DNA of 9,196 nt from Roseburia sp. GTDB lineage: Bacteria; Bacillota; Clostridia; Lachnospirales; Lachnospiraceae. The stretch covers positions 1 to 9,196 of the forward strand of contig JAUUNJ010000080.1 in NCBI GenBank assembly GCA_030844625.1, in the 5' to 3' direction. The notes under the pieces were generated by a model that saw only the letters and a list, made by a program, of their open reading frames with translations, had not been told where the DNA came from and did not search any database. Within the stretch, counting starts at the first letter, position 1. Every line of letters starts with the position of its first letter. The position numbers and the translations under genes are program-made. Of this stretch, positions 1 through 8,430 are shown one piece after another.

Positions 1-1
1 T

Positions 2-3000
2 ACCATAACCATTGGTGCGTTGGATGAAAATTCAAAGCTGGAATCTTTGGAATATAAAATTGGGGAAGAAGGAGAGTATGTTTCTGTAGGGGGTCAAAAT
101 AATGTGGTGTCCATGGAATATGAATTACAGGTTCCTGTGAATAGCAATTATACAATTTATTTAAAGGCAACTGATATGGCAGGAAATGTTGCAGAATATA
201 GTCCATCAGAGGCTAAAAAGGTAGTAACAGATAATATAGCGCCGGTTGCTAAAGCAAGATATAAAGAGGCAAAGACTGTGCTTTCCGATGAGAATGGAAT
301 AACAGATTATTACTATGATAACAATACTTCAGTTGAACTGGCAATTACAGAGAAAAACTTTGATAGCAGTGAAGTAAAGATAAATATAAAAAATATCGAA
401 GACAATACTGAGACTGAATATAAAGGGACATGGAGCAGACCAAATAATACCCAGGAATATCAGGAAGATACATATGTAATTAATATTCCGCTACAAGGTG
501 ACGGTATGTATTGTATATCGGCAAACTATACAGATCATTCCGGAAAGGTCATGGAAGAGTTTGTATCGTCCCTTATACATATTGACAGTAAAGGTACTGA
601 AAAAAATATAAGTTACAATAAACCGGAATCTGTAATTGATTCTAATGGCTACAAAGTTACTGATAATTATACAAACTATACTGGAGATAATAATGCAAAA
701 TTTTATTATGCAGATAATACGGAAGTAACAATAGAACTTAATAGTACAGGCTTTAATGAGAGTGAAATCTATATTTGTGTTGGCGATAAGAAAAATATGG
801 ATGTTCAGTGGAATAAGGAAGGTGACAAATATACTGCAAAAGTTGATGTTACAGAAGAAGGCGAAAATGTAATTACGATAGAAGGAAAGGATTATTCCGG
901 GCATACAATCCAATATACATCACCAAAGATTATTATTGACAGAATGGCACCTGAAATAGAAATCAGCTATGAACATCCACAGAATGTAGTAAAAGATAGC
1001 AAAAAATCAGACGGCACAACATTGTTGGCAGAACAATACAAAGATTACATAAATGATTCCGATGCTAAGTTTTATTATTCAGAACAGACGGAAGCAACAA
1101 TTGAAATCACAGAGGATAATTTTAATGCAGAAGAAGTTAAGGTCCAAATAAATGGAACACCGATTGAACTTGAAGCTTGGAACAAGGAAGAAAATAAGTA
1201 TACAAACACTGTGCCTGTTGTAACAGAAGGAAAGAATGTAATTAAAATTACCTATGTGGATTATTCAAATCACGGAATTTCAATTGAAGACTCAGAGGGA
1301 AAAAAAGTATTGAAAGATAATACATATACTTCCCCGGAAATATATGTTGATACAACAGCACCGAGCAGAACTGTTTCATTTAGTGAACCACAGGGAGTAG
1401 AAGATCTTAACGGAAAACCAATAGACAAAGAGACATATAAAGATTATACAGAAAAATCGGAAGTGGTATTTTGCTACAATAAGAATGCAGAAATAAAGGT
1501 TGAAATTACAGAAGACAATTTTGATTCGGAATCTGTTAATGTGACAAATAATAATGTGAAAGTAACATTAGGAGAATGGAAAAACGAAAGGGGAAATGTC
1601 TGGTCCAATATAATCCCAGTGGGAGGAGAAGAGGAATATAGTACAAATAGTATTTTAATAACAGGTACAGATTATGCCAATCGGGAGTTTACATATGCTT
1701 CGCCCCAAATTCATATTAATAAGGAAAAGCCGAAAAGAAGTGTTTTGTTAAATCAGCCGAAAACAGTTGTTATAGATGATAAAGGTACAGAAGGACAATA
1801 TATTATAAAATCAGAAAATATAACAGAACAGTGGTATTATGGAGCAGAGGATAGTATTCGAGCAACCATTGAAATAACGGATTGGGAATTTAATGAAACA
1901 GGAGTGGTAATTACTGATGCGGCTCATAATGATGTCCCTATAGAATTAAACGAAAAGTGGCAGCATGATGGATTGGTACATACAAATACAATTGTATTGT
2001 CTTCTGAGGGGAAACATATCATCCAAATATCTTATAAGAATAAGTTTGGAACAGATATGGTTAAGTATGTATCGCCTCAGTTGATTATTGATCAGACAGC
2101 TCCGGAAAGAAAGGTAAAACTATCAGAGACAGACTCAAAAAAGGTGCAGGAATTAGATGCTGAAACAAAAGAATATGTAGAAACAGAATATAATGATACA
2201 AAGGCATATTCAGAAAGAACTACAGACAGATTCTATTATAAAGAGAGTGCAACAGTTTCATTGGAAGTGTTGGAGGATTATTTCTATAATGGGGATGTCA
2301 AAGTTCAGGTAAATGGAAGAGATTATAATTTAAATCAGGAATGGAAATCAGAAGGCTCAAAGAGGACTAATTCCATAGAATTTACAGAAGAAGGAAAGTA
2401 TGTTGTAACAATGACTTATACAGATAAGTCGGGAAATAAAATGAAAGAATATACTTCTCCGGAGATTTATGTGGACAAAACCGTCCCGACAAGAAAGGTA
2501 AAACTTTCTGAAACAGCCTCTAAAAAGGTGTTAGAGAGGAATGACGATTCAAATGAGTATGCGGCAACAGATTATAATGAGGCAAAAGCATATTCAGAAA
2601 AAACTACAGACAGATTTTATTATAAAAATCGCGCCACAGTTTCGTTAGAGGTAATGGAAGAACACTTTTATGAGGAAGATGTTAAAGTTCAGGTAAACGG
2701 AAAGGATTACACATTAAGTAAAGCATGGAAATCGGAAGGTTTAAAAAGAACAAATTCCATAGAACTTACGGAAGAAGGAAAATATGTTGTAACAATGACT
2801 TACACCGATAAGTCAACCAATGAGATGACAAGATATACTTCCCCGGAAATCTATGTAGATCAAACAGCTCCGGCACGAAGAGTTAAGCTTTTACAACCGA
2901 TTAATGTGCTGGAAAAAGACGAAATCACAAATAAATATGTGAACACACAATATAATGATACAAAAGCATATTCGGAAAATGAGACAGATAGATTTTATTA

Positions 3001-6000
3001 TAAAGACAGTGCAATGGTATCTTTGGAAATAACAGAAGATAATTTTTATCCTGAAGATGTTGTCATAAAGGTAAATGATAAAGCGTATGATCTCGAAGGC
3101 AGTTGGACGGAGAATGGAAACATCAAAACCAATTTAATTACTTTTAAGGAAGAGGGAAAGTATGTGGTTACAATGACTTACACCGATAAGTCAACCAATG
3201 AAATGAAAAAATATACTTCCCCGGAAATTTATGTGGATCATACATTGCCGGTAAGAACTGTCTCCTTTAATAAGCCGGGCAGCGTACTGGATGTGAATAA
3301 TTTCAAAGTAAAGGTATCCAATTTCGAAGATACTTATAATACAATTTATGCCTATGATTCAGAATATGAGTTCCATTACAACGGCAGTGTAACCGTATCG
3401 CTTGATATTAAAGAGAAAAACTTCTATGAGGAAGATGTTACGGTCAAGGTCAATGGAGAAGATTATAAACTGGAAGATGAACATTGGAGTTCAAACAGTG
3501 AAGATAGTGATATCAGAACAAATTTCTTGACATTGAAAGATGCAGGAGAGTATGTTGTTACGGTAGAGTATACAGATAAATCGGGCAATGTGGCAGCAAA
3601 TGCCAATAAGCCGGAAGAATCAGTTATTACCTACAAATCTCCAAAGATTGTTATTGACAAAACGAAGCCGGATAGAAACGTTGAATTAAGTAAGCCAAAT
3701 GTAGTTATAGATTCAGATGGTAATGAAGCGGACTATAACCCAACATCAGAAATGGTAGAAAGTAAATGGTATTACGGAGAGGATGCAGTCATTAAAGCAA
3801 CCATTAATGAGAAATATTTCTTCGCACCAAACACATCGGATGTTGCAGTTGAAATCAGTAAAGATGGCAAGTGGTTATCAGCGGAAGAAATAAAATCTAT
3901 ATACAATGAGGACGCATGGACACAGGATAGTGAGAGTTTAAGCCAATGGAGCAATCTGTTTACAATTTCTGAAGAAGGAAAATATGTGGTAAAAATCAAC
4001 TATTTGGATCCTGCAAATAATAAGATGGAAGAATATATTTCTCCTGAGATTTATGTGGATACGGAAGCTCCGAAGAGAACCGTTACGATTCAGAAACCGG
4101 ATAAAGCAGTGTATGCCAATGATGCAAAAGATGGAAATGGAAACCTGATACAAAATCAGGTTATAAAAGATCCAGTGTTAAAAATAGCGGCAGACAATGA
4201 AAACTCATATAATGGTGAAAAGTACTATTATAAAGATAAGGCAGAAATTAATTTCAACATAGAGGAAGTCAATTTCAATGCAAAAGATGTTAAAGTTGCT
4301 GTTATGTCCAAGGAGAGTCTTGATTCCAAGGAAGTTATAAATGTAAAATCCTTGGAATGGGAAAATCATGAGAAAACCAATAACTGGACAAGTGGTATAA
4401 CTTTAGAACAAAATGGTATCTATGTTATTAAGGTTACTTATACGGATAAGTCAGGAAATGTGATGTACGAATATACCTCACCGCGTATTTTCATCGATCA
4501 TGACAATCCGGTTAATACATACGTTAAGTATAAAGGTAGTGCAATTGCAAATTATTATTACTATAATGACAGGGTTGAATTAGAACTTAATGCATCAGAT
4601 CACATTTCCGGTATTGATCATTTTGAATGGTTCTATGTGCCGGAAGAGGGGGTTAGTGATGTAAATGTTAAGGATAGCACGGTAAAAGCTACAATTGATT
4701 ATCTAAATGAGAATATCAAGTATATAGATAACGAAGGTTCAGATGCTACAGCAAAATTTGTAATTCCGTTAGAAAATGCCGATAAAGATACATTAGATCA
4801 GCTTCGTGGAAAAATAAGATTTGTTGTATATGACAGAGCAGGAAATAAGACAGACTATACAGATACTCAGAAATCAATTGTTGTAGACAATATAAAACCG
4901 ACAAGAACTATTTTGTTGTCTAAGCCAAAGCAGATTGTAGATAAAACTACACTGAAAACGAAAAAGGAATATAGTTTGAATACAACGGCTGAACAATCAG
5001 GTAACAGTAATGCAATTCTTTATTATAACGGAAATGCAGCAGTTAAGCTGAATATTAATGAAGCAAACTTTTATGCAGAAGATATTAGTGTATATGTTAA
5101 CGGCATAAAACATAATGTAAGCTGGACTCATGGAAAAAATGATAATTGGACAGGTAGTTTGACATTTTCGGAAGATGGTGATTATGTAGTTAAAATGACA
5201 TATACAGACCGTTCCGGAAATGCTATGAAAGAATATCAGTCCGATAAAATCGTGATAGATAAAATAAATCCGGAAATAAAAGTAAAATACAGTAATACCA
5301 ATGCTAAAAATGTGATTGGTGGAAGAAGTTATTTTGATACAAATCAAAAAGTAACAATAACTGTGAACGAGCATAACTTCAGAGCGGATGATATTGTAGC
5401 AAAAGTTACAGCGAAAGACGTTACGGGAAAAGATATCAAGGTGAGGGCTAAAAATAAAAATGGAAAAGAAATTAATGTCAGTGATATCGACAAATATCTT
5501 TCCAACAGAAATAACTGGAGCAGTAATGGTGATAAACATGTTGCCATATTTACATACTCATCAGATGCTAATTATACATTTGATATTGCATACAAGGACT
5601 TAGCATTGCGAAGTGCGGATAAGTACAAAACCGATAAGTTTACTGTGGATAAGAAGGCACCATCAAAACTTAAAGTATCTTACAGCACACCTGTCATGGA
5701 AAATGTAATAAATAATGTATCATTTGGATATTACAATGCAAAAGTTACAGTAACAGTGAGTGCAGTGGATGATATATCCGGTATTCATAAGTTTGTATAC
5801 AGTTATGTTAATAGCAAAAATGTCAGTGGTGTTAATGCAGAGTTAATTGATAAGGCAATTAAGCGTGCAGAGATTACACAAAATGGAAATGTATTTACTG
5901 CTAAGTTTAAAATTCCAAAGGATGCTTTAAAATCAAATAATCAGTTTAATGGTAAAGTTGAATTTGAGTCATACGACAAAGCGGATAATAGCAAAGAAAA

Positions 6001-7522
6001 GAATGATAATAAGAGAATTGTGGTAGATAACATTGCGCCGAAAGCGACAATAAAATACAATAAATCGGTTTCAAGCAGAGGTAATATTGATTACTATTCA
6101 GGTAATATTGAAGCAACTATTAATGTGGAGGAAGCGAATTTTTATGCACAGGACGTGAAAGTTACAATTGCTAAAAACGGTGGAAGTGCAAGTAATGCAA
6201 GGGTCAATTGGACCAGTATGAACAAAGATAACCATGTGGGAACGTTCACTATAAGTGGTGATGGCGATTATATAGTGAATATCAATTATACTGACCGTTC
6301 CTCTAACAGCATGAAGTCATATAAGTCCCGCCAGATGACGATTGACACAAAAACACCAACGCTCAATGTGACAAAAGTTGCAGCAAATTCAGCAAACAAA
6401 GATAAAACCTACAGTTTTACAATTACAGCAAGTGACCAGAACTTTGATGTTTCATCTTTTAAACCAAGTTTATCTTTAGTTACCAGAAATAGTAATGGTA
6501 AGTTTGTAACAAAGACAATACCATTGAACAGTGTTAAGACATCCGGTAAAAATTATATCATTACAGTGGATAATCTGGAAGAAGATGGGTTGTATACATT
6601 AACAAGCAGCATTCGCGACTATTCTAACCATTCCTATGGAAAGATTAAATTGGATGACGGAAAAGAGTATGATTCCGTTAACTTTTCAATTAACAGAAAA
6701 GGCTCTGTATTTACTGTAGATCAGAACACATTAAATAATATGAACAAGTATTATATTTACAGTGTTGATGACGATGTTGTGATTCGAGAAATCAACGTTG
6801 ATCCTGTTGATAAGTTTAGTGTTAAGCTAAATAATAAGGAGTTATCGGAAGGTAAAGATTACATAACCGCTCAGACCAGTAAAAAGGGGTCATGGAGTGT
6901 TAGAACATATACGATTAAAAAGTCCCTTTTTGAAAAAGAGGGTGAATATCAGATTGTAGTAGAATCCACAGATAAGACAGGGACAAATGCATACAGTGAT
7001 GTAAAAGATTTAAAACTTTCTTTTGTAGTAGACCAAAAAGCACCGATTTTGACGATTAGTGGTCTGGAAAAGGGTGGACGTTATCAGGTAGATGAGCAGA
7101 CTGTTATAGTGGGAGTATCAGATGACGGTGGTAAGCCATATAACTTTAAGGCAGTTGTTTTAGACAAAAGTGGAAATCCATTATTAGATGAAAAAGGAAA
7201 AGACATCAGTGTAAGAGTTGATCTTAAGGGAGAGGAACTTGAGAAATATCTTGCTGAGAATGATGGAAAAATAACATTTACCATTCCGGAAGGATTAGAA
7301 AATCAGGTGAAAATTGTTTGTGGTGATTATGTGCAAAAATCGGACACAAATGAATATAATGAGACCTTTAAACGGGTTACGGTTTCTCAGAGTGGATTGG
7401 TTATTTTCTACGCAAATAAACCGTTATTATACAGTTTAATTGGAATTGTTGTGGTTGTTATTGGTGGAATAATTATTCTTATAATTTTAAAAAGAAGAAA
7501 AAGAAAAGAGGTAAAAAAATGA
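2..7522 (+). CDS. Giant membrane-anchored Ig-like repeat surface protein (5' partial)
   Basis: This is the C-terminal part of a very long surface protein; the true start is upstream. The frame is open to the window edge (TITIGALDENS), and the TTG at nt 20 has no Shine-Dalgarno site. Counting that codon as residue 1, about 20 Ig-like modules of 105-145 residues meet at 'D-x-x-A/x-P' junctions near residues 75, 190, 311, 448, 571, 695, 823, 951, 1077, 1217, 1351, 1497, 1627, 1751, 1881, 2007, 2113, 2223 and 2341. Most modules carry an E-x-N-F-(Y/D)-x-x-D/E-V motif, one Trp, then EEGKYVV...YTDKSGN and SPEIYVD. Modules 1-75, 1498-1627 and 1882-2007 are a different subtype (DxxSGI). The last two modules diverge and probably form the membrane-proximal stalk. 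A helix at about 2469-2490 followed by KRRKRKEVKK anchors the C-terminus with the array outside the cell. No LPXTG motif or catalytic domain is visible. Cysteines are very few. The role is inferred to be adhesin, stalk or surface scaffold; the ligand is unknown. No frameshift was found. Confidence 0.9.
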   Translation, partial: TITIGALDENSKLESLEYKIGEEGEYVSVGGQNNVVSMEYELQVPVNSNYTIYLKATDMAGNVAEYSPSEAKKVVTDNIAPVAKARYKEAKTVLSDENGITDYYYDNNTSVELAITEKNFDSSEVKINIKNIEDNTETEYKGTWSRPNNTQEYQEDTYVINIPLQGDGMYCISANYTDHSGKVMEEFVSSLIHIDSKGTEKNISYNKPESVIDSNGYKVTDNYTNYTGDNNAKFYYADNTEVTIELNSTGFNESEIYICVGDKKNMDVQWNKEGDKYTAKVDVTEEGENVITIEGKDYSGHTIQYTSPKIIIDRMAPEIEISYEHPQNVVKDSKKSDGTTLLAEQYKDYINDSDAKFYYSEQTEATIEITEDNFNAEEVKVQINGTPIELEAWNKEENKYTNTVPVVTEGKNVIKITYVDYSNHGISIEDSEGKKVLKDNTYTSPEIYVDTTAPSRTVSFSEPQGVEDLNGKPIDKETYKDYTEKSEVVFCYNKNAEIKVEITEDNFDSESVNVTNNNVKVTLGEWKNERGNVWSNIIPVGGEEEYSTNSILITGTDYANREFTYASPQIHINKEKPKRSVLLNQPKTVVIDDKGTEGQYIIKSENITEQWYYGAEDSIRATIEITDWEFNETGVVITDAAHNDVPIELNEKWQHDGLVHTNTIVLSSEGKHIIQISYKNKFGTDMVKYVSPQLIIDQTAPERKVKLSETDSKKVQELDAETKEYVETEYNDTKAYSERTTDRFYYKESATVSLEVLEDYFYNGDVKVQVNGRDYNLNQEWKSEGSKRTNSIEFTEEGKYVVTMTYTDKSGNKMKEYTSPEIYVDKTVPTRKVKLSETASKKVLERNDDSNEYAATDYNEAKAYSEKTTDRFYYKNRATVSLEVMEEHFYEEDVKVQVNGKDYTLSKAWKSEGLKRTNSIELTEEGKYVVTMTYTDKSTNEMTRYTSPEIYVDQTAPARRVKLLQPINVLEKDEITNKYVNTQYNDTKAYSENETDRFYYKDSAMVSLEITEDNFYPEDVVIKVNDKAYDLEGSWTENGNIKTNLITFKEEGKYVVTMTYTDKSTNEMKKYTSPEIYVDHTLPVRTVSFNKPGSVLDVNNFKVKVSNFEDTYNTIYAYDSEYEFHYNGSVTVSLDIKEKNFYEEDVTVKVNGEDYKLEDEHWSSNSEDSDIRTNFLTLKDAGEYVVTVEYTDKSGNVAANANKPEESVITYKSPKIVIDKTKPDRNVELSKPNVVIDSDGNEADYNPTSEMVESKWYYGEDAVIKATINEKYFFAPNTSDVAVEISKDGKWLSAEEIKSIYNEDAWTQDSESLSQWSNLFTISEEGKYVVKINYLDPANNKMEEYISPEIYVDTEAPKRTVTIQKPDKAVYANDAKDGNGNLIQNQVIKDPVLKIAADNENSYNGEKYYYKDKAEINFNIEEVNFNAKDVKVAVMSKESLDSKEVINVKSLEWENHEKTNNWTSGITLEQNGIYVIKVTYTDKSGNVMYEYTSPRIFIDHDNPVNTYVKYKGSAIANYYYYNDRVELELNASDHISGIDHFEWFYVPEEGVSDVNVKDSTVKATIDYLNENIKYIDNEGSDATAKFVIPLENADKDTLDQLRGKIRFVVYDRAGNKTDYTDTQKSIVVDNIKPTRTILLSKPKQIVDKTTLKTKKEYSLNTTAEQSGNSNAILYYNGNAAVKLNINEANFYAEDISVYVNGIKHNVSWTHGKNDNWTGSLTFSEDGDYVVKMTYTDRSGNAMKEYQSDKIVIDKINPEIKVKYSNTNAKNVIGGRSYFDTNQKVTITVNEHNFRADDIVAKVTAKDVTGKDIKVRAKNKNGKEINVSDIDKYLSNRNNWSSNGDKHVAIFTYSSDANYTFDIAYKDLALRSADKYKTDKFTVDKKAPSKLKVSYSTPVMENVINNVSFGYYNAKVTVTVSAVDDISGIHKFVYSYVNSKNVSGVNAELIDKAIKRAEITQNGNVFTAKFKIPKDALKSNNQFNGKVEFESYDKADNSKEKNDNKRIVVDNIAPKATIKYNKSVSSRGNIDYYSGNIEATINVEEANFYAQDVKVTIAKNGGSASNARVNWTSMNKDNHVGTFTISGDGDYIVNINYTDRSSNSMKSYKSRQMTIDTKTPTLNVTKVAANSANKDKTYSFTITASDQNFDVSSFKPSLSLVTRNSNGKFVTKTIPLNSVKTSGKNYIITVDNLEEDGLYTLTSSIRDYSNHSYGKIKLDDGKEYDSVNFSINRKGSVFTVDQNTLNNMNKYYIYSVDDDVVIREINVDPVDKFSVKLNNKELSEGKDYITAQTSKKGSWSVRTYTIKKSLFEKEGEYQIVVESTDKTGTNAYSDVKDLKLSFVVDQKAPILTISGLEKGGRYQVDEQTVIVGVSDDGGKPYNFKAVVLDKSGNPLLDEKGKDISVRVDLKGEELEKYLAENDGKITFTIPEGLENQVKIVCGDYVQKSDTNEYNETFKRVTVSQSGLVIFYANKPLLYSLIGIVVVVIGGIIILIILKRRKRKEVKK
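2792..2823 (+). repeat. 32-nt exact direct repeat, copy 1
   Basis: This stretch encodes most of TMTYTDKSTNE and is identical to nt 3170-3201, exactly 378 nt (126 codons) downstream, so both copies lie at the same point of adjacent modules. A further 18-nt identity lies at 2833-2850, 3211-3228 and 1324-1341 (encoding YTSPE). It is in frame, so recombination between copies would delete or add one whole module without breaking the reading frame. Confidence 0.85.
3170..3201 (+). repeat. 32-nt exact direct repeat, copy 2
   Basis: Second copy of the repeat at nt 2792-2823, same strand and same codon phase, in the next Ig-like module. The match ends where the neighbouring copies read GAG (copy 1) versus GAA (copy 2), a synonymous Glu difference. 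Confidence 0.85.
7424..7519 (+). other. C-terminal transmembrane anchor and basic tail of the giant protein
   Basis: Codons for about 22 hydrophobic residues (LLYSLIGIVVVV, then IGGIIILIIL) are followed by KRRKRKEVKK and the stop. By the positive-inside rule the tail is cytoplasmic and the Ig array is outside. The layout resembles a sortase sorting signal, but the position where LPXTG would sit reads FYANKPLLYS, so a permanent membrane anchor is the better reading. Confidence 0.8.
7507..7511 (+). promoter_or_regulatory. Ribosome binding site for the lipoprotein gene
   Basis: AGAGG lies inside the last codons of the giant gene, 7 nt before the ATG at 7519. It supports this start and translational coupling through the ATGA overlap. 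The spacer is nearly all A (a run of seven A including the A of ATG), so A-tract slippage would change the spacing. Confidence 0.7.
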
Positions 7523-8421
7523 AAAAGAGATTATTAGCAATGGCACTTATATGTGCAGTGGGGGCAGTAATCCTTACAGGCTGTATGCAGGAAAACATAG
7601 AAACCCAAATATCGTCTACTGGTACTGTTAAAGAAAATATAATTACATATATAGATAAATCATTAGCAGATAATAATTCTGCTGATGAAGTTAACGGTAC
7701 AGTTTCCATTAACGGTAAAGATATAAGTACTCTGCCCGTGGTGACATATAAAGGAGTTACGTGCTATAAAGATATGGAAACAAATACATATAACACAACG
7801 GACGCATATAAAACAGCATTAATATCAGGAGATAACGTAGGCGCAAGCAAAGTGTATTGTGTTGATAAGCAGACAGTTTATTTTAGTATTTCGGCAGATG
7901 ATATGAAACAGAACCTCGCACTCTGTGGTGCTTTAGGCTCTGAACTTTCTGTTGAGATAACAATCTCATATGAGTTTGACAAGCCGATTGTACAAACTAA
8001 CGGAGTAATAGATGCTGACAATCCCAATAAGGTAAAATACACAATAAATGCATCATCTGTTCCAAATGAAATATTTGCATCAACGGATTCTGCAGTTAAT
8101 AAGGAAAAGCTCAAAAATGAATATCAGGCTGCAAAAGCTACAAAGGCTGCAAAGATTAAAAGAGTAACAGGGTTAAAAGCAAAAGCGGGAAAGAAAAAAG
8201 TTAAATTAAGCTGGAAAAAGGCTAAGAATGCAAAAAAATATCAGATACAGTATGGGACAAAAAAGTCTTTTTCTTCTAAAAAGAGCAAAGCAACTGCAAA
8301 AAAGTCAATTACAATAAAAAAACTCAAAAGAGGTAAAACCTATTATTTCAGGGTCAGAGGAATAGATGGAAAACAAGTTGGAAATTGGAGCAAAGTGAAA
8401 AAGGTAATAATCAAGAAATAA
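7519..8421 (+). CDS. Lipoprotein with LppM-like domain and lysine-rich fibronectin type III domain
   Basis: A 300-residue exported lipoprotein. MKKRLLAMAL plus a hydrophobic run ends in the lipobox LTGC, so Cys22 should be lipidated and hold the protein on the outer face of the membrane. Residues about 25-200 resemble the LppM-type lipoprotein domain: an early STGTVKENI-IDKSLA segment, a GVTCYKDMETNTYNTTDAY segment, and V145-I-I-Y-F153-DKP followed by N161-G and a final strand. This is by-eye similarity and only moderately sure. Cys82, Cys114 and Cys136 remain in the mature protein. Residues about 212-300 form a fibronectin type III fold, with LSW232 and the YYFRVRG strand (Y275-Y276). That last stretch of 89 residues has about 34 Lys/Arg and one Asp, so it is strongly cationic. 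The start is fixed by AGAGG and the ATGA overlap with the giant gene, which implies coupled expression. Function is unknown; a surface-binding or envelope-associated role is inferred. Confidence 0.85.
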   Translation: MKKRLLAMALICAVGAVILTGCMQENIETQISSTGTVKENIITYIDKSLADNNSADEVNGTVSINGKDISTLPVVTYKGVTCYKDMETNTYNTTDAYKTALISGDNVGASKVYCVDKQTVYFSISADDMKQNLALCGALGSELSVEITISYEFDKPIVQTNGVIDADNPNKVKYTINASSVPNEIFASTDSAVNKEKLKNEYQAAKATKAAKIKRVTGLKAKAGKKKVKLSWKKAKNAKKYQIQYGTKKSFSSKKSKATAKKSITIKKLKRGKTYYFRVRGIDGKQVGNWSKVKKVIIKK

Positions 8422-8430
8422 GAGCATTCA

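Larger units (their letters stand above)
2105..3250 (+). repeat. Three near-identical Ig modules (recently homogenised)
   Basis: Modules at residues 696-823, 824-951 and 952-1077 are 128, 128 and 126 codons long. They are more alike than any others, both in protein and in DNA. All share a segment of the type YND/EAKAYSE..TDRFYYK, then ATVSLEV, VQVNGKDY or a close variant, TNSIE.TEEGKYVVTMTYTDKS and YTSPEIYVD. Codon choices are shared over long runs, including an exact 32-nt match between the second and third copies. This points to recent duplication or gene conversion rather than old divergence. Confidence 0.8.
245..7045 (+). repeat. Tandem Ig-like module array (about 18 complete modules)
   Basis: Protein-level repeats of about 105-145 codons lie within the large gene. 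The recurring plan is: a start of A-P-x-R-x-V-x-L with a nearby Pro; a variable insert rich in Tyr, Asp and Asn; a strand ending FYY; the ExNF..EDV motif; V-N-G; a single Trp; a short Gly/Asn loop; T-N-x-I; EEGKYVV; YTDKSGN; and SPEIYVD leading into the next module. This matches the general plan of bacterial Ig-like domains, with the YTDKSGN strand equivalent to the 'D-x-A-G-N' motif common in them. I cannot assign a specific Pfam family by eye. Confidence 0.85.

Noticed and set aside
20..22. TTG as the real start of the giant protein
   Set aside because: No Shine-Dalgarno or signal peptide precedes or follows it, the frame is open to the window edge, and the encoded start lies inside an Ig-like module. 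The gene starts upstream.
2792..3201. CRISPR-like or mobile-element repeats
   Set aside because: The repeats are in-frame parts of protein modules, not spaced by unique spacers of constant short length, and there are no inverted ends or transposase.
3700..3760. Dockerin or EF-hand calcium loop (IDSDGNEADYN)
   Set aside because: The D-x-D-G-N start resembles a calcium loop, but the full 12-residue pattern and paired repeat of a dockerin are absent, and the same place in other modules differs widely.
4997..5547. Long open frames on the minus strand (also at 491-913, 3772-4153, 7084-7284, 7479-7709, 7878-8114 and 8489-9050)
   Set aside because: They lie opposite clearly conserved repeat or domain coding, lack ribosome sites and recognisable domains, and have composition expected of the complement of AT-rich coding DNA (runs of Ile, Phe, Ser, Leu).
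7400..7440. LPXTG-type sortase signal before the C-terminal helix
   Set aside because: The residues there (FYANKPLLYS) do not match LPXTG, NPQTN or usual variants.
8161..8421. Lysine-rich tail of the lipoprotein as frameshifted or spurious sequence
   Set aside because: The core FN3 positions (LSW, YQIQY, YYFRVRG, the final V-x-K-V-I strand) are kept in one frame up to a normal stop, so it is a genuine domain.
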